A stretch of DNA of 64,000 nt, from contig NZ_BOOA01000029.1 of NCBI RefSeq assembly GCF_016862995.1, forward strand, positions 1 through 64,000. Direction: 5' to 3'. Within the stretch, counting starts at the first letter, position 1; each line of letters opens with the position of its first letter. Shown piece by piece: positions 19,046-28,539 of the stretch. A program made the translations under genes and the position numbers. The DNA is from Acrocarpospora phusangensis (GTDB lineage: Bacteria > Actinomycetota > Actinomycetes > Streptosporangiales > Streptosporangiaceae). The notes beneath the pieces were generated by a model. That model was given only the letters and a program-made list of their open reading frames with translations, had not been told where the DNA came from and made no database searches.

Positions 19046-19216
19046 TCTCGGCCGCCTCCCTCTCTTGTGAAGTCAAAAGCCTTGATGTCGAGATACCGGC
19101 GGGTCAATTTAACCTCTCGCGGTGCCGCGGGTCGCCGCCGGTCCCTCCCCAACACCGTCTCCCCAGGTAGGGGGTCGTGCGTCGGACATCTACCAAGCGC
19201 GCAAGAATACCTTTTC

Positions 19217-19855
19217 GTGGACAGCAGATCGCACCTGGCCGGGCTCCGCCGCAGCTACAACGGCGAGCCCCTGCTCGACGTGGCCGACGACCCGGTGACC
19301 CAGTTCACCAGGTGGTTCGCCGACGCGGTCGACGCCGGGCTCCCGGAACCCAATGCCATGATCCTGGCAACCAGTTCGGCGGGGGGAAGACCCTCGGCCA
19401 GAACAGTTCTGCTGAAAGGCTTCGACGAGCAAGGTTTCACGTTCTTCACCAACTACGAGTCGCGCAAGGGCCGGGATCTGGCCGAGAACCCGCGCGCCTG
19501 CCTGCTCTTCCCCTGGCATCCGCTCCGCCGCCAGGTGCGGGTGGAGGGCCGGGCCTCCCGCGTGTCGCGCGAGGAGACCGAGAAGTACTTCCGCTCCCGC
19601 CCGTACGGCTCGCGCATCGCGGCCTGGGCCTCCCGGCAGTCGGCGGTGCTGCGGTCCCGCCAGGAGCTGGACGACCGTTTCGCGGAGCTGGCCGAGCGCT
19701 GGCCGGAGGATCCGCCGGTGCCGGAGTTCTGGGGCGGCATCCGGGTGGCGCCGGTCGAGGTCGAGTTCTGGCAGGGCCGCGCCGACCGCCTGCACGACCG
19801 CCTGCGCTACCGCCGCTCCGACGGCCGCTGGGTCATCGAGCGACTGGCCCCCTGA
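19217..19855 (+). CDS. pdxH: Pyridoxamine 5'-phosphate oxidase
   Basis: The 212-residue FMN enzyme oxidises pyridoxine or pyridoxamine 5'-phosphate to PLP. Family blocks are clear: [65 protein letters not shown], and the C-terminal [13 protein letters not shown] with the final RLAP. GTG at 19217 is the sensible start; the frame is open far upstream only because it runs antisense through citrate synthase. No Shine-Dalgarno is visible, so the mRNA may be leaderless. Confidence 0.92.
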   Translation: MDSRSHLAGLRRSYNGEPLLDVADDPVTQFTRWFADAVDAGLPEPNAMILATSSAGGRPSARTVLLKGFDEQGFTFFTNYESRKGRDLAENPRACLLFPWHPLRRQVRVEGRASRVSREETEKYFRSRPYGSRIAAWASRQSAVLRSRQELDDRFAELAERWPEDPPVPEFWGGIRVAPVEVEFWQGRADRLHDRLRYRRSDGRWVIERLAP

Positions 19856-19915
19856 CCCCTCGTGCGACACCCCCTGACATGGGCTGATGTTCGTGCCATG
19901 GGAAGCTAGCCAGCC

Positions 19916-21154
19916 GTGAGCTTTGTCAGAGACCTCCTGAGGCGCCATTTCGTCGACACCCGGCCGCTCCAGATCCCCGACTACCGGCGGCTGCTTGGCG
20001 GCCAGGCGGTGGCCTTCGTGGGGTTCCAGCTCACCGCCGTCGCGGTCAGCGCCGAGGTGTTCACGCTGACCAAGTCCTCGCTCTGGGTCGGCCTGCTCGG
20101 CCCGGTCGCCCTCATCCCGCTGATCGTCTTCGGGCTGTGGGGCGGCGCCATCGCCGACGCCATGGACCGCCGCAGGCTCCTGCTGACCGCCTCCATGATC
20201 AGCTGGTCGGCCACGCTGGTCCTGGTCGTGAACGCCTTCACGCTCCAGAACGTGTGGGTGATCATGGCCGCGGTGGCCCTGCAGTCGACCGGGTTCGCCA
20301 TCGCCTCGCCCACCCGCAACGCGATCATCCCCCGGCTGGTGCCGCGCGAGCTGGTGCCCTCGGCCAACACGCTCAACTTCCTGTTCAGCAGCATCGGCTC
20401 GGTCCTCGGCCCGCTGCTCGGCGGCTTCATCATCGCCGGCGGCGGGTACGGCTTCGCCTACCTGATCGACGCGGTGCTGTTCACGGCCAGCCTCTACGCG
20501 GCGCTGCGGCTGCCCCGGCTGGACCCGCAGGGCGAGGTGACCGCGCCGGGCCTGCGGGCGGTGGCCGGCGGGCTGCGCTACATCATGGCCACGCCGGTGG
20601 TGCTGATGTCGTTCGTGGTGGACATCATCGCCATGTCCTTCGCGATGCCCCGGGCGCTCTACCCGGAGATGACCGAGATGCGCTTCGGCGGCTCCGGCAT
20701 CGCGTACGGCTGGCTGTCGGCGGCGATCGCGCTCGGCGCGGTGGCCGGCGGGCTGTTCTCGGGGTGGGTGGGGCGGGTGCGGCGGCAGGGGCTCGCCCTG
20801 ACGTTCGTGATCGCCGTCTGGGGCGTCACGGTGGCCGCCGCGGGTCTCGCCCAGGCCCTGTGGCTGGTCGTGCTCCTGCTGGCCTTCGGCGGCTTCGCGG
20901 ACCTCGTCTCGGCCGTGTGGCGGCAGACCATCCTCCAGACGTACGCGCCGGACGCCATGCGCGGGCGGCTGCAGGGCGTCTTCTTCGTGGTCGTGGCGGG
21001 CGGGCCGCGCCTGGGCGATCTCCGGGCCGGCGCCACCGCGAGCTCCTTCGGGCTGGTTCCGGCGTGGGTGGGCGGCGGCCTGCTGTGCGCGGTGACGGTG
21101 GTGGTCGTGGGGCTGGCGGTGCCCGCGTTCCGCCGCTACCAGGTGCGATCCTGA
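19916..21154 (+). CDS. MFS exporter (EntS/MFS_3-like)
   Basis: The 412-residue protein has about twelve hydrophobic helices. The MFS loop motif is present as GGAIADAMDRRRLLL between helices 2 and 3. Its layout resembles MFS_3/EntS-type exporters (siderophore or small-molecule efflux). It precedes the IdeR-type iron regulator by 159 bp on the same strand; a role in siderophore export is possible, but no iron box is visible upstream and no siderophore synthesis genes are present. Confidence 0.78.
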   Translation: MSFVRDLLRRHFVDTRPLQIPDYRRLLGGQAVAFVGFQLTAVAVSAEVFTLTKSSLWVGLLGPVALIPLIVFGLWGGAIADAMDRRRLLLTASMISWSATLVLVVNAFTLQNVWVIMAAVALQSTGFAIASPTRNAIIPRLVPRELVPSANTLNFLFSSIGSVLGPLLGGFIIAGGGYGFAYLIDAVLFTASLYAALRLPRLDPQGEVTAPGLRAVAGGLRYIMATPVVLMSFVVDIIAMSFAMPRALYPEMTEMRFGGSGIAYGWLSAAIALGAVAGGLFSGWVGRVRRQGLALTFVIAVWGVTVAAAGLAQALWLVVLLLAFGGFADLVSAVWRQTILQTYAPDAMRGRLQGVFFVVVAGGPRLGDLRAGATASSFGLVPAWVGGGLLCAVTVVVVGLAVPAFRRYQVRS

Positions 21155-21313
21155 GGTAAATCCTTCGAGAACCCTTCCGAGTCCCGGTCCGGTCGCGGAC
21201 ATGGAAGGATTCAGGTCCCTCGCACGTTGCCAATCGTGCACGGGTTCGCCGCCCAGGTCGGCTGAACCAGCTGGTAGGTCGTAGCATCGAGGGCAGACCG
21301 GGAGGAAGACGTT

Positions 21314-22012
21314 GTGACCGCACACGGCCTGATCGACACCACGGAGATGTATCTCCGCACGATCTACGAGCTGGAAGAGGAAGGCATCGTCGCGTTGCGC
21401 GCGCGCATCGCCGAACGACTGCAGCAGAGCGGCCCCACGGTCAGCCAGACGGTGGCGCGGATGGAGCGCGACGGGCTGGTCAAAGTGGAGGGCGACCGCC
21501 ACCTCACCATGACCGATCTCGGGCGCACGCTCGCGATCCGGGTGATGCGCAAGCACCGCCTGGCCGAGTGCCTGCTGATCCAGGTGATCGGCATGCCCTG
21601 GGAGGAAGTGCACATCGAGGCGTGCCGATGGGAGCACGTCATGTCCGATTCGGTGGAGGCGCGGCTGGTGAAGCTGCTCGACAACCCCACCGAATGCCCG
21701 CACGGGAACCCCATCCCCGGACTGGACGAACTCGGAGCGTCCGGTTTGGAGGAATATGAGGCGGTCTCGGCTATGGCTGATCTGGCCGGACCCCGAGATA
21801 TACCCGTGGTGGTCCGCCGAATTAGCGAACAAGTGCAAAGCGATCCCGCCGTGATGCTTAAACTCAAGCAAGTTGGGATACAACCCGGACGCGAGGTGAC
21901 GCTCGCGGCGAGCGACGACGGTGTGCGGGTGACAGGTGACGACGAAGCGGACAACACTCTCGCGGAGCTACCGCGCGATGTCGCCACGCATGTATTCGTC
22001 ACCAGACGCTGA
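21314..22012 (+). CDS. ideR: DtxR/IdeR-family iron-dependent repressor
   Basis: The 232-residue product has an N-terminal winged helix (SGPTVSQTVARMERDGLV), a metal-binding dimerisation domain and a C-terminal SH3-like domain (about 150-230). All the DtxR ligands are kept with a shift of two: Met12, His81, Glu85, His100, Cys104, Glu107, His108. With Fe2+ it should repress iron-uptake genes through TTAGG-type boxes. The start is GTG with ggaggaag upstream. No such box was found in this window. Confidence 0.9.
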   Translation: MTAHGLIDTTEMYLRTIYELEEEGIVALRARIAERLQQSGPTVSQTVARMERDGLVKVEGDRHLTMTDLGRTLAIRVMRKHRLAECLLIQVIGMPWEEVHIEACRWEHVMSDSVEARLVKLLDNPTECPHGNPIPGLDELGASGLEEYEAVSAMADLAGPRDIPVVVRRISEQVQSDPAVMLKLKQVGIQPGREVTLAASDDGVRVTGDDEADNTLAELPRDVATHVFVTRR

Positions 22013-22114
22013 TCCCAGCGGTTCTTCCCGGGAGCCCCTCCTCTCCCACGACAGCACTGGCTCTGGCAAGGCAGGAGCACCCGTGGCCCGCATCCCCCGA
22101 GGGGTGGTCGTTGG

Positions 22115-24337
22115 ATGAAACGTTGGGGGGATCTGTCGCAGGACACCGCCGACCATCTTTCCGCCGGTTCCGTCCTTGACCACGCGGAGATGGCGGTCGT
22201 CGTCACCGACCGTTTCAGCAACGTCCTCTACTGGAACCCGTTCGCGGAGCGCCTGTTCGGCCGGCCCGGTCACCACGGCCTCGACGACGTGCTCTCGCTC
22301 GGGATCATGGAGAAGGACCACCCGCTCGCCGTGGACCTCGCCAAGCACGTCCTGAAGGGCGGCGTCTGGGAGGGCACCTTCGACGTCGTACGGATCGACG
22401 GGACGATGATCTACGTGCGGGCCCAGGCGGTGCCCATGCGGCATCCGTCCGGATCCGTCACCGGGATCGTTATCACCGCGCGCGAGGCGATGCGGAGCAA
22501 CGAGCGCGAGAAGGACCGGTTCGGCCTGCTGGAGCGCATCGGCGAACGGCTGGCCGGCTCGCTGTACGTGGAGGAGACCCTCAACCGGGTCGCCGAGATG
22601 CTCGTGCCGCAGTTCGCCGACCACTGCTTCATCGAGCTGATGGAGGGCGACCGGCTGATCCGCAAGGTGTCCACGCACGTGAACGGCTGGACGCCGCCGC
22701 CGGACACCTGGAAGCCCATCGGCGCGGAGATCCGCTACCCGCAGGGCCACTACGGCGACGCCGCGCTGCGCCGCCAGGAGACCATCCTGGTCGAGGACTT
22801 CTCCCAGGTGAGCTACCCGTCGCCGAGCGAGGGCGCGGCCCGGGTGTGCGGCGAGATCGGCATGACCTCGGCCATCGTGGCGCCGCTGTGCGCCCGCGGC
22901 GAGACGCTCGGCCTGATGTACCTGGCGATGTCCAACCTCACCGACCGGCGCTCCCCGCACTACGACGCCTTCGACCGCGACTTCGTGGGGGCCATCGCCA
23001 CCCGGGTGGCGCTCGCCGTGGACAACGCGCTGCTGTTCGAGGAGGAGCGGCACACCGCCGAGTCCTTCCAGAAGCACCTGCTCCCGCGTGAGCTGCCGAC
23101 GCTGGACGGGCTGGAGATCGCCGTCCGGTACTACCCGGCCGCGCCGCTGGCCAGCCACGGCCAGGGCATCCAGACCCAGGTCGGCGGCGACTGGTACGAC
23201 GTGATCCCGCTCTCCGCCGGACGCGTCGGCATCGTCATCGGCGACGTGGAGGGCCGGGGCGCCAAGGCCGCCGCGGTCATGGGCCAGCTGAGGGCCGCGC
23301 TGCGCGCCTTCGCCCAGGACGACAAGCCGCCCGCCGACATCCTGGCCAGGCTCGACGAGTGGACCAGGGTCGTGGCCGCACCCGAGCACGACGACTTCGG
23401 CGCCGACGTCACCAGCCCGCCGATCGTCACCTGTCAGTACCTGGTGTACGACGCCTGGTCCCGGCAGCTCTCCTTCGCCAACGCCGGCCACTCGCCGCCG
23501 CTGCTGATCGTGGACGGCAGCGTCACCGAACTGGACATCACCGAGGTCGGCCAGCCCCTGGGCGTACGGGCCTCCGGCATGCACGCCGACCTGGTCTACA
23601 AGGAGGAGACCCGGGTCCTGCCGCCCGGGGCCACGCTCCTGCTCTATACCGACGGCCTGGTGGACCGGCGGCCCGCCCGCGGGACCGACGAGCCCTCGCT
23701 GTCGGACGACGAGACCCTGCAGATCCTCTGCGACAAGGTCGCGAAGATCGCCGGGGAGTCGGTGGAGCGCATCGCCGACACCGCGACCGTCGCGGTGCCC
23801 GGCGAGATCGACGACGACATGGCCATCCTGGTCGTGCGCTCGGTGGGCGCGGAGCTGGAGTTCGAGGAGCGTACCTTCCCGGCTCAGCCGATCATGGTGG
23901 GCGAGGCGCGGCGCATGGCGTCGGAGGCCTTCGCCGGCTGGAACGTCCCCGAGGAACGTGCCGATCTGGCCTGCCTGCTGGTCTCCGAGGTGGTCACCAA
24001 CGTGGTGCTGCACGCGGCCGCGGCCAGCGTGCCCCGCAGGGAGCTCGCGCTCGACGGGCCGCCGCTGCCGTTCGACGAGTCCTGGGACGTGCCCGGCCTC
24101 GACGAGGAGATCGCCAACGACAAGGAGTTCACCCTGCGCCTGCGCCGGGGCGACGAGTCCATCTGGGTCGAGGTCTTCGACCAGGACCTGCGGCTGCCGC
24201 GCATCCGCAGCGCCGGCGAGAACGACGAGGGCGGCCGGGGGCTCTACCTGGTCGACCAGCTGGCCCGCCGCTGGGGTTCCCGCCCCACCAAGGAAGGCAA
24301 GGCCGTCTGGTTCGAGATCCCGCTCGGCGGTCGCTGA
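22115..24337 (+). CDS. PAS-GAF-PP2C(SpoIIE)-HATPase multidomain phosphatase/regulator
   Basis: The domains of this 740-residue protein run in order. A PAS (about 22-128; VVVTDRFSNVLYWNPFAERLFG) and a GAF (about 145-310) precede a PP2C/SpoIIE phosphatase (about 330-595) with metal motifs GGDWYDV, GDVEGRGAKAA and DDDMAILV. Last is an HATPase_c anti-sigma-kinase-like domain (about 605-740; LLVSEVVTNVVLHA and ENDEGGRGLYLV). Cytoplasmic signals sensed by PAS/GAF would control dephosphorylation of STAS antagonists, while the HATPase domain could bind or phosphorylate them. This is the actinobacterial partner-switching design for SigB/SigF-like factors. The STAS protein at 8496 is a possible client, though not adjacent. 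Confidence 0.85.
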   Translation: MKRWGDLSQDTADHLSAGSVLDHAEMAVVVTDRFSNVLYWNPFAERLFGRPGHHGLDDVLSLGIMEKDHPLAVDLAKHVLKGGVWEGTFDVVRIDGTMIYVRAQAVPMRHPSGSVTGIVITAREAMRSNEREKDRFGLLERIGERLAGSLYVEETLNRVAEMLVPQFADHCFIELMEGDRLIRKVSTHVNGWTPPPDTWKPIGAEIRYPQGHYGDAALRRQETILVEDFSQVSYPSPSEGAARVCGEIGMTSAIVAPLCARGETLGLMYLAMSNLTDRRSPHYDAFDRDFVGAIATRVALAVDNALLFEEERHTAESFQKHLLPRELPTLDGLEIAVRYYPAAPLASHGQGIQTQVGGDWYDVIPLSAGRVGIVIGDVEGRGAKAAAVMGQLRAALRAFAQDDKPPADILARLDEWTRVVAAPEHDDFGADVTSPPIVTCQYLVYDAWSRQLSFANAGHSPPLLIVDGSVTELDITEVGQPLGVRASGMHADLVYKEETRVLPPGATLLLYTDGLVDRRPARGTDEPSLSDDETLQILCDKVAKIAGESVERIADTATVAVPGEIDDDMAILVVRSVGAELEFEERTFPAQPIMVGEARRMASEAFAGWNVPEERADLACLLVSEVVTNVVLHAAAASVPRRELALDGPPLPFDESWDVPGLDEEIANDKEFTLRLRRGDESIWVEVFDQDLRLPRIRSAGENDEGGRGLYLVDQLARRWGSRPTKEGKAVWFEIPLGGR

Positions 24338-24400
24338 ACTGCCGAAATCCCCCAGGTGGGTTGCTGGCATGTGACCGGCTTCGGTGCTTGACTCGAAACC

Positions 24401-25180
24401 ATGGAGCTGGTGTACGAGCGCAGGGGGTCCGGGCCGCCGCTGGTGCTGATCCATGGCATCGGGCACCGCTGGCAGGCTTGGGCACCCGTCCTTGACCTGC
24501 TGGCCGAGCGGTTCGATGTGATCGCGGTGGATCTGCCGGGGTTCGGGGCCTCGCCGCCGTTGCCGCCGGGCATGCCGTACAACGCGGAGACGCTGGCGTA
24601 TGCCGTGGAGGCGTGCTGGGAGCGGCTGGGTGTCCGGGACCCGCATGTGGCGGGGAGCTCGCTGGGCGGGTATCTGGCGCTGGACATGGCCTCGCGCGGG
24701 GTCGTGCGGTCGGCCACGGCGTTGGCGCCGACGGGGTTCTGGTCGCGGTCGGAGCTGTTCTACGCGCGGGCGATGCTGCGGCTGCTGCGGGCGGCCGCCG
24801 TGGCGTCCCCGCCGGAGATGGCGGGATCACGGCTGGGGCGGGCGATGCTCGGGCGGCTGCTGGTGTGGAAGCCGTCGCGGGTGCCGTCCGAGGAGCTGGT
24901 GGCGGGGATGGGCGCGTTGCGGGCCTCGGTGGGGTTCGACGACACGCTCGACTCGTTCCTGTGGCAGGCGCCGCCCGCGCCGCCCAAGGTGCCGATCACG
25001 GTGGCCTGGGGCGAGCACGACCGGCTGCTGGTGCGCCGCCAAGCCGTACGGGCGGGGCGGTGGGCGCAGCAGCGGGTCAAGCTGCTGAAGGGGTGCGGGC
25101 ACCTGCCGATGAGCGACGATCCCGAGCTGGTGACGCGGGTGATCACTGATGGGGCGCGGGAGCTCAGTCCTACGGGGTGA
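24401..25180 (+). CDS. Alpha/beta hydrolase
   Basis: The 259-residue hydrolase has the oxyanion HG (IHGIGHRWQ), nucleophile elbow GSSLGG (Ser87), acid in WGEHDRLL and His in GCGHLPMSDDPE. There is no secretion signal. The substrate cannot be told. Its last 11 bases overlap the convergent gene at 25170, and the two gene ends share the intergenic termination space. Confidence 0.82.
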   Translation: MELVYERRGSGPPLVLIHGIGHRWQAWAPVLDLLAERFDVIAVDLPGFGASPPLPPGMPYNAETLAYAVEACWERLGVRDPHVAGSSLGGYLALDMASRGVVRSATALAPTGFWSRSELFYARAMLRLLRAAAVASPPEMAGSRLGRAMLGRLLVWKPSRVPSEELVAGMGALRASVGFDDTLDSFLWQAPPAPPKVPITVAWGEHDRLLVRRQAVRAGRWAQQRVKLLKGCGHLPMSDDPELVTRVITDGARELSPTG

Positions 25181-26009
25181 ACACGCGGACCGACCTGATC
25201 ACGCGGCCGATGTCCGGCCAGAGGCGTTTGTGGGTGTCCGGGATGGTGATCCAGAGGATGCCCGGGCGGGGTGAGCCCGTGTCCAGGGCGACCACCGCGG
25301 CGAGTTCGACCCTGGCCTTGCGGCCGGCGTCGCTCTCGGGCATGTGCATCTCGCGGACGATCACCCAGCCGTTCTTGACCGGGTACGAGGCCACGTCGAC
25401 GCCGGCGGTGCCGCTGGGGAAGTTGCCGTCCTGTCTGGCGTCCAGGAAGCCGGCGACGATCTCGTACATGCTGTCGCCGGGGGTCAGGTCGGCGGTGTGG
25501 CGGTAGCTGTCGATGTCGGCCCACCACTGGCGGTCCAGGTCGGGACCGTACTCCTCGGTGACGAAGGTCTGGCGTCGGGTGTAGGTGCCGTCCACGATCG
25601 GGCCGGTGCCGAGCGGTTTGCTCCGTCCCCAGGGTTTGCCGAGTTCGACGAACGTGAGCCGGGCCTTCTTGTCCCTGACCTGGCCGATCACGGCGGAGCC
25701 CTGGCCGGGGTAGCGCTTCAGGCGGACGATCTCGCCTTCGGCGATGCGTTCGACCTGGAGCGTCGGGCTGGGAGTGGGGCTCGGGGGCTCGGGCGTGGGC
25801 ACCTCGGCGATCTCGGGTTCCGGGGGAGTCGGCGGAACCGGCGGAGCCGGTGGGGTCACGGCGGCAGGGCCGGGTTCCGGGGTGTCCGAGCTGGTGGCGA
25901 GGGAGATGCCGACCACGATCTGGGTGATCAGCAGGGCCGAGCCGAGCACGTTGACGGCCGTGGGGACGCGGCCGAAGATCCTCTGACCCCGGGGGGATAC
26001 TTTGGGCAT
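25170..26009 (-). CDS. Membrane-anchored extracytoplasmic protein of unknown function
   Basis: The 279-residue protein has one N-terminal helix (about 16-38), a Pro-rich linker (about 42-82, repeated P-x-P, P-P-x-P) and a ~195-residue C-terminal domain with Trp-rich segments (RQWWADIDSY, NGWVIVREMHMP, HKRLWPDIG) and no Cys. I do not recognise the domain. Its ATG overlaps the stop of the upstream gene by one base (TGATG), so it is translationally coupled to the 306-residue membrane protein. Confidence 0.6.
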   Translation of the reverse strand: MPKVSPRGQRIFGRVPTAVNVLGSALLITQIVVGISLATSSDTPEPGPAAVTPPAPPVPPTPPEPEIAEVPTPEPPSPTPSPTLQVERIAEGEIVRLKRYPGQGSAVIGQVRDKKARLTFVELGKPWGRSKPLGTGPIVDGTYTRRQTFVTEEYGPDLDRQWWADIDSYRHTADLTPGDSMYEIVAGFLDARQDGNFPSGTAGVDVASYPVKNGWVIVREMHMPESDAGRKARVELAAVVALDTGSPRPGILWITIPDTHKRLWPDIGRVIRSVRVFTP

Positions 26010-26929
26010 CAGCTCGCCTCGGGGAGGAGCACGAGGCCGGCGCGGCGGGCGTCCTTGACACTTTCCCGCAGTGCGGCCTCGACCAGGCGGGCCCGCTCAC
26101 TCATCGCGTCGAGCTCACCGGCGGCCAGCCGGTCGCGCACCGTGCGCGCCAGCAGTTCCCGGTAGGCGTCGCTGTCCTCCGCCATGTCCTGGAGTGTCTG
26201 CCATTCCGTGTACGCCTCGTCGGCGGCCATCGTCCGCAACGCGTAGTCCTCCAGGGCGTCCACCCGCTGGGTCAGCGACTCGGTGGCCACCCGCAGCGCG
26301 TCCGCGTGCGTGGCCAGCATGGTGGAGATCCGGTCGGTGACCTTTCCCCGGCGTACGGAGCGTTGCTCGCGGCGCAGGCGGGTCATCTCGGTCAGGGTTT
26401 CGGCGATCTCCCATTCCTGGCGGGGCAGGGTGACCCGGTTGGCGATGTCGTCCAGCAGGCCGGCCTCGTTGACCTTGGACTCCAGGACGGTGGCGACGGC
26501 GGTCTGGGTGCGCTCCATCAGGGCGGCGTCCTCCGGCTCGAAGTCGCCGGCCAGCCGGAAACGGCCGCGGTGGCGGCGGGCCAGGCGGCTCACCGGGGAT
26601 TCGCCGGCCAGGGCCAGCAGGAGCAGGAAGACGATCAGTTCCAGGCCGAGGCCGGTCAGGAACATCGTGGTGAAGCCGTACCCGATCCAGAGGGTGAGCA
26701 GGCCGGCCTGGAGGATCAGGCCGCCGACCAGGGCGAGGCGGCCGTAGAGGGGGGCGATCAGCGCGGGGAGGAATCCCCATAAGGATGCTGAAAGCAGGCT
26801 CGCCCAGGCGTCGGCGGGGACGCGGCCGCCCCAGCGCGGCGCAGCGATCGGAGTGTTGAGGAACTGGGGGTGGGCCGCCATCAGGGCACGGTCCGACGCC
26901 GGGAGTTCCGGGTCAAGAATGGGCTTCAT
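26009..26929 (-). CDS. Membrane protein with long cytoplasmic helical domain, unknown function
   Basis: The 306-residue protein has two or three membrane helices (about 42-110), followed by ~190 residues that are strongly helical and charged (heptad-like LTEMTRLRREQRSVRR, then ATESLTQRVDALEDY). This looks like a coiled-coil cytoplasmic platform. It is the middle gene of a tight three-gene operon: the upstream small gene overlaps its ATG by 4 bases and its stop overlaps the next ATG. I do not recognise the family. Confidence 0.6.
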   Translation of the reverse strand: MKPILDPELPASDRALMAAHPQFLNTPIAAPRWGGRVPADAWASLLSASLWGFLPALIAPLYGRLALVGGLILQAGLLTLWIGYGFTTMFLTGLGLELIVFLLLLALAGESPVSRLARRHRGRFRLAGDFEPEDAALMERTQTAVATVLESKVNEAGLLDDIANRVTLPRQEWEIAETLTEMTRLRREQRSVRRGKVTDRISTMLATHADALRVATESLTQRVDALEDYALRTMAADEAYTEWQTLQDMAEDSDAYRELLARTVRDRLAAGELDAMSERARLVEAALRESVKDARRAGLVLLPEAS

Positions 26930-27090
26930 CTAACGGTCTGACCCCAGATCAGCAGCATGGCGATGACGAACACGATCATCACGCCGGCGTACGCGACATT
27001 GCCCAGCCGGAAGAACCGGCGCACCTTGTTCAACAGCCACGCGAACAGGAACGCCAGGAAGATCAGGAGAATCAGCCCGGTGGTGTCCAC
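26926..27090 (-). CDS. 54-residue membrane protein, first gene of the operon
   Basis: This short gene reads on the minus strand from GTG (27090) to TGA (26928-26926). The product is two hydrophobic helices (VDTTGLILLIFLAFLFAWLL and AGVMIVFVIAMLLIW) joined by a basic loop with NKVRRFFRLGN. The stop overlaps the next ATG as ATGA, the mark of coupling, so it is unlikely to be chance. A -10-like cataat sits 6 bases before the GTG. The tiny protein probably assembles with the two downstream membrane proteins (inference). Confidence 0.65.
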   Translation of the reverse strand: MDTTGLILLIFLAFLFAWLLNKVRRFFRLGNVAYAGVMIVFVIAMLLIWGQTVR

Positions 27091-27096
27091 ACGCCC

Positions 27097-27102
27097 ATTA
27101 TG
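27097..27102 (-). promoter_or_regulatory. Candidate -10 box for the three-gene membrane operon
   Basis: Cataat on the minus strand ends 6 bases before the GTG of the 54-residue gene, giving a leaderless transcript. A -35 box is not clear. Confidence 0.4.
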
Positions 27103-27132
27103 AGCGGAAAATCCGGGGCTTGGCGGGGTTCG

Positions 27133-28278
27133 TCAGAAGCCGAACGAGCGCCCGATGATTTCCTTCATGATCTCCGTGGTGCCGCCGTAGATGGTCTGCA
27201 CGCGGCTGTCCAGCCAGGCTTTGGCGACCGGGTATTCGAGCATGTAGCCGTACCCGCCGTGGAGTTGCACGCAGCGGTCCACCAGCTTGGTCTGGAGCTC
27301 GGTCGTCCACCACTTGGCCTTGGCGGCGTCCACGGCGGTGAACTCGCCGGCGTTCAGGGCCAGGATGCACTTGTCCACGTACAGGCGGGCGATGTCGACC
27401 TCGGTCGCCAGTTCGGCCAGGACGAACCGGGTGTTCTGGAAGGAACCGAGGTTGCGGCCGAACGCCTGGCGGCTCTTGCAGTAGTCGATCGTCGCCGCCA
27501 GCACGGTCTCGGCCACCGCCACCGCGCCGACCGCGATCGACAGGCGCTCCTGCGGCAGGTTCTTCATCAGGTGGAAGAAACCCTGGCCGTCCTCGTCGCC
27601 CAGCCGGTTGGCGGCCGGCACCCGGACGTCCTCGAAGAAGAGTTCGGCGGTGTCCTGGGCGTGCATGCCGACCTTGTCCAGGTTCCGGCCCCGGGAGAAG
27701 CCCTCCATGCCGCGCTCGATCACGAACAGCGTGGTGCCGCGCGCCCCGGCGGAGGGGTCGGTCTTGGCGACCGTGACGACCAGGTCGGAGTTGATGCCGT
27801 TGGTGATGAAGGTCTTCTGGCCGTTGACGATGTAGTCGTCGCCCTGGCGGATCGCGGTGGTGCGGATGCCCTGGAGGTCGCTGCCCGCGCCCGGTTCGGT
27901 CATCGCGATCGCGGTGATCAGCTCGCCGGAGGCGAAGCCGGGCAGCCAGCGCTGCTTCTGCTCGTCGTTGGTGAGATCCACGAAGTACGGCGCCATGACG
28001 TCGTTGTGGAGCGAGAAGCCGACGCCGGTGGCGCCGATGCGCATGATCTCCTCGACGATGACGGCGTTGTAGCGGAAGTCGGTGACGCCGGCGCCGCCGT
28101 ACTCCTCGGGGACGCCGAAGCCGAACATGCCGAGTTTGCCGGCTTCCGTCCAGACCTCGCGCGGGATGACGCCGTCCTGCTCCCATTGGGCATGGTGCGG
28201 GGCTACCTCGCGGGCCAGGAACTCGCGTACGGTCTCGCGGAAGAGCTCATGCTCCTCGTCGTAGAGGTCACGCTGCAT
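27133..28278 (-). CDS. Acyl-CoA dehydrogenase, long-chain (ACADL) type
   Basis: The 381-residue flavoenzyme starts at 28278 (MQRDLYDEEH, with ggaagg upstream); the frame extends 39 codons further without support. FAD/substrate motifs are AMTEPGAGSDL, FITNG, and the C-terminal CVQLHGGYGYMLEYP and IYGGTTEIMKE. The usual MCAD base (the Glu of YEGT) is Gly here. The Glu of LPQERL instead matches the base position of long-chain and isovaleryl enzymes. It therefore most resembles LCAD, acting on long or branched acyl-CoA in the first step of beta-oxidation. Confidence 0.87.
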   Translation of the reverse strand: MQRDLYDEEHELFRETVREFLAREVAPHHAQWEQDGVIPREVWTEAGKLGMFGFGVPEEYGGAGVTDFRYNAVIVEEIMRIGATGVGFSLHNDVMAPYFVDLTNDEQKQRWLPGFASGELITAIAMTEPGAGSDLQGIRTTAIRQGDDYIVNGQKTFITNGINSDLVVTVAKTDPSAGARGTTLFVIERGMEGFSRGRNLDKVGMHAQDTAELFFEDVRVPAANRLGDEDGQGFFHLMKNLPQERLSIAVGAVAVAETVLAATIDYCKSRQAFGRNLGSFQNTRFVLAELATEVDIARLYVDKCILALNAGEFTAVDAAKAKWWTTELQTKLVDRCVQLHGGYGYMLEYPVAKAWLDSRVQTIYGGTTEIMKEIIGRSFGF

Positions 28279-28539
28279 CGGGTACGCCTTCCGGGGTCGG
28301 GCTGGGTCCGCCGTGGCCAGAATACGATTCGGTTTCGTGCAGGTACACCGTTCTGGGGGATTGATACCCGCTGGAGCGCTCCCGCTGAACGGCAAACGTC
28401 TCTTCTGTTACAACTGGGCCACAAGCTTGGTAAGGGTGTTCAAGGGGCTGCTGAGATCCTTGTTGAGCCCCTAGGATCACGTCTGTTTCATGTTTGAGTG
28501 GTCCGATTTGGGCCGATCTTCGACCATTCGGAGCGTGCG

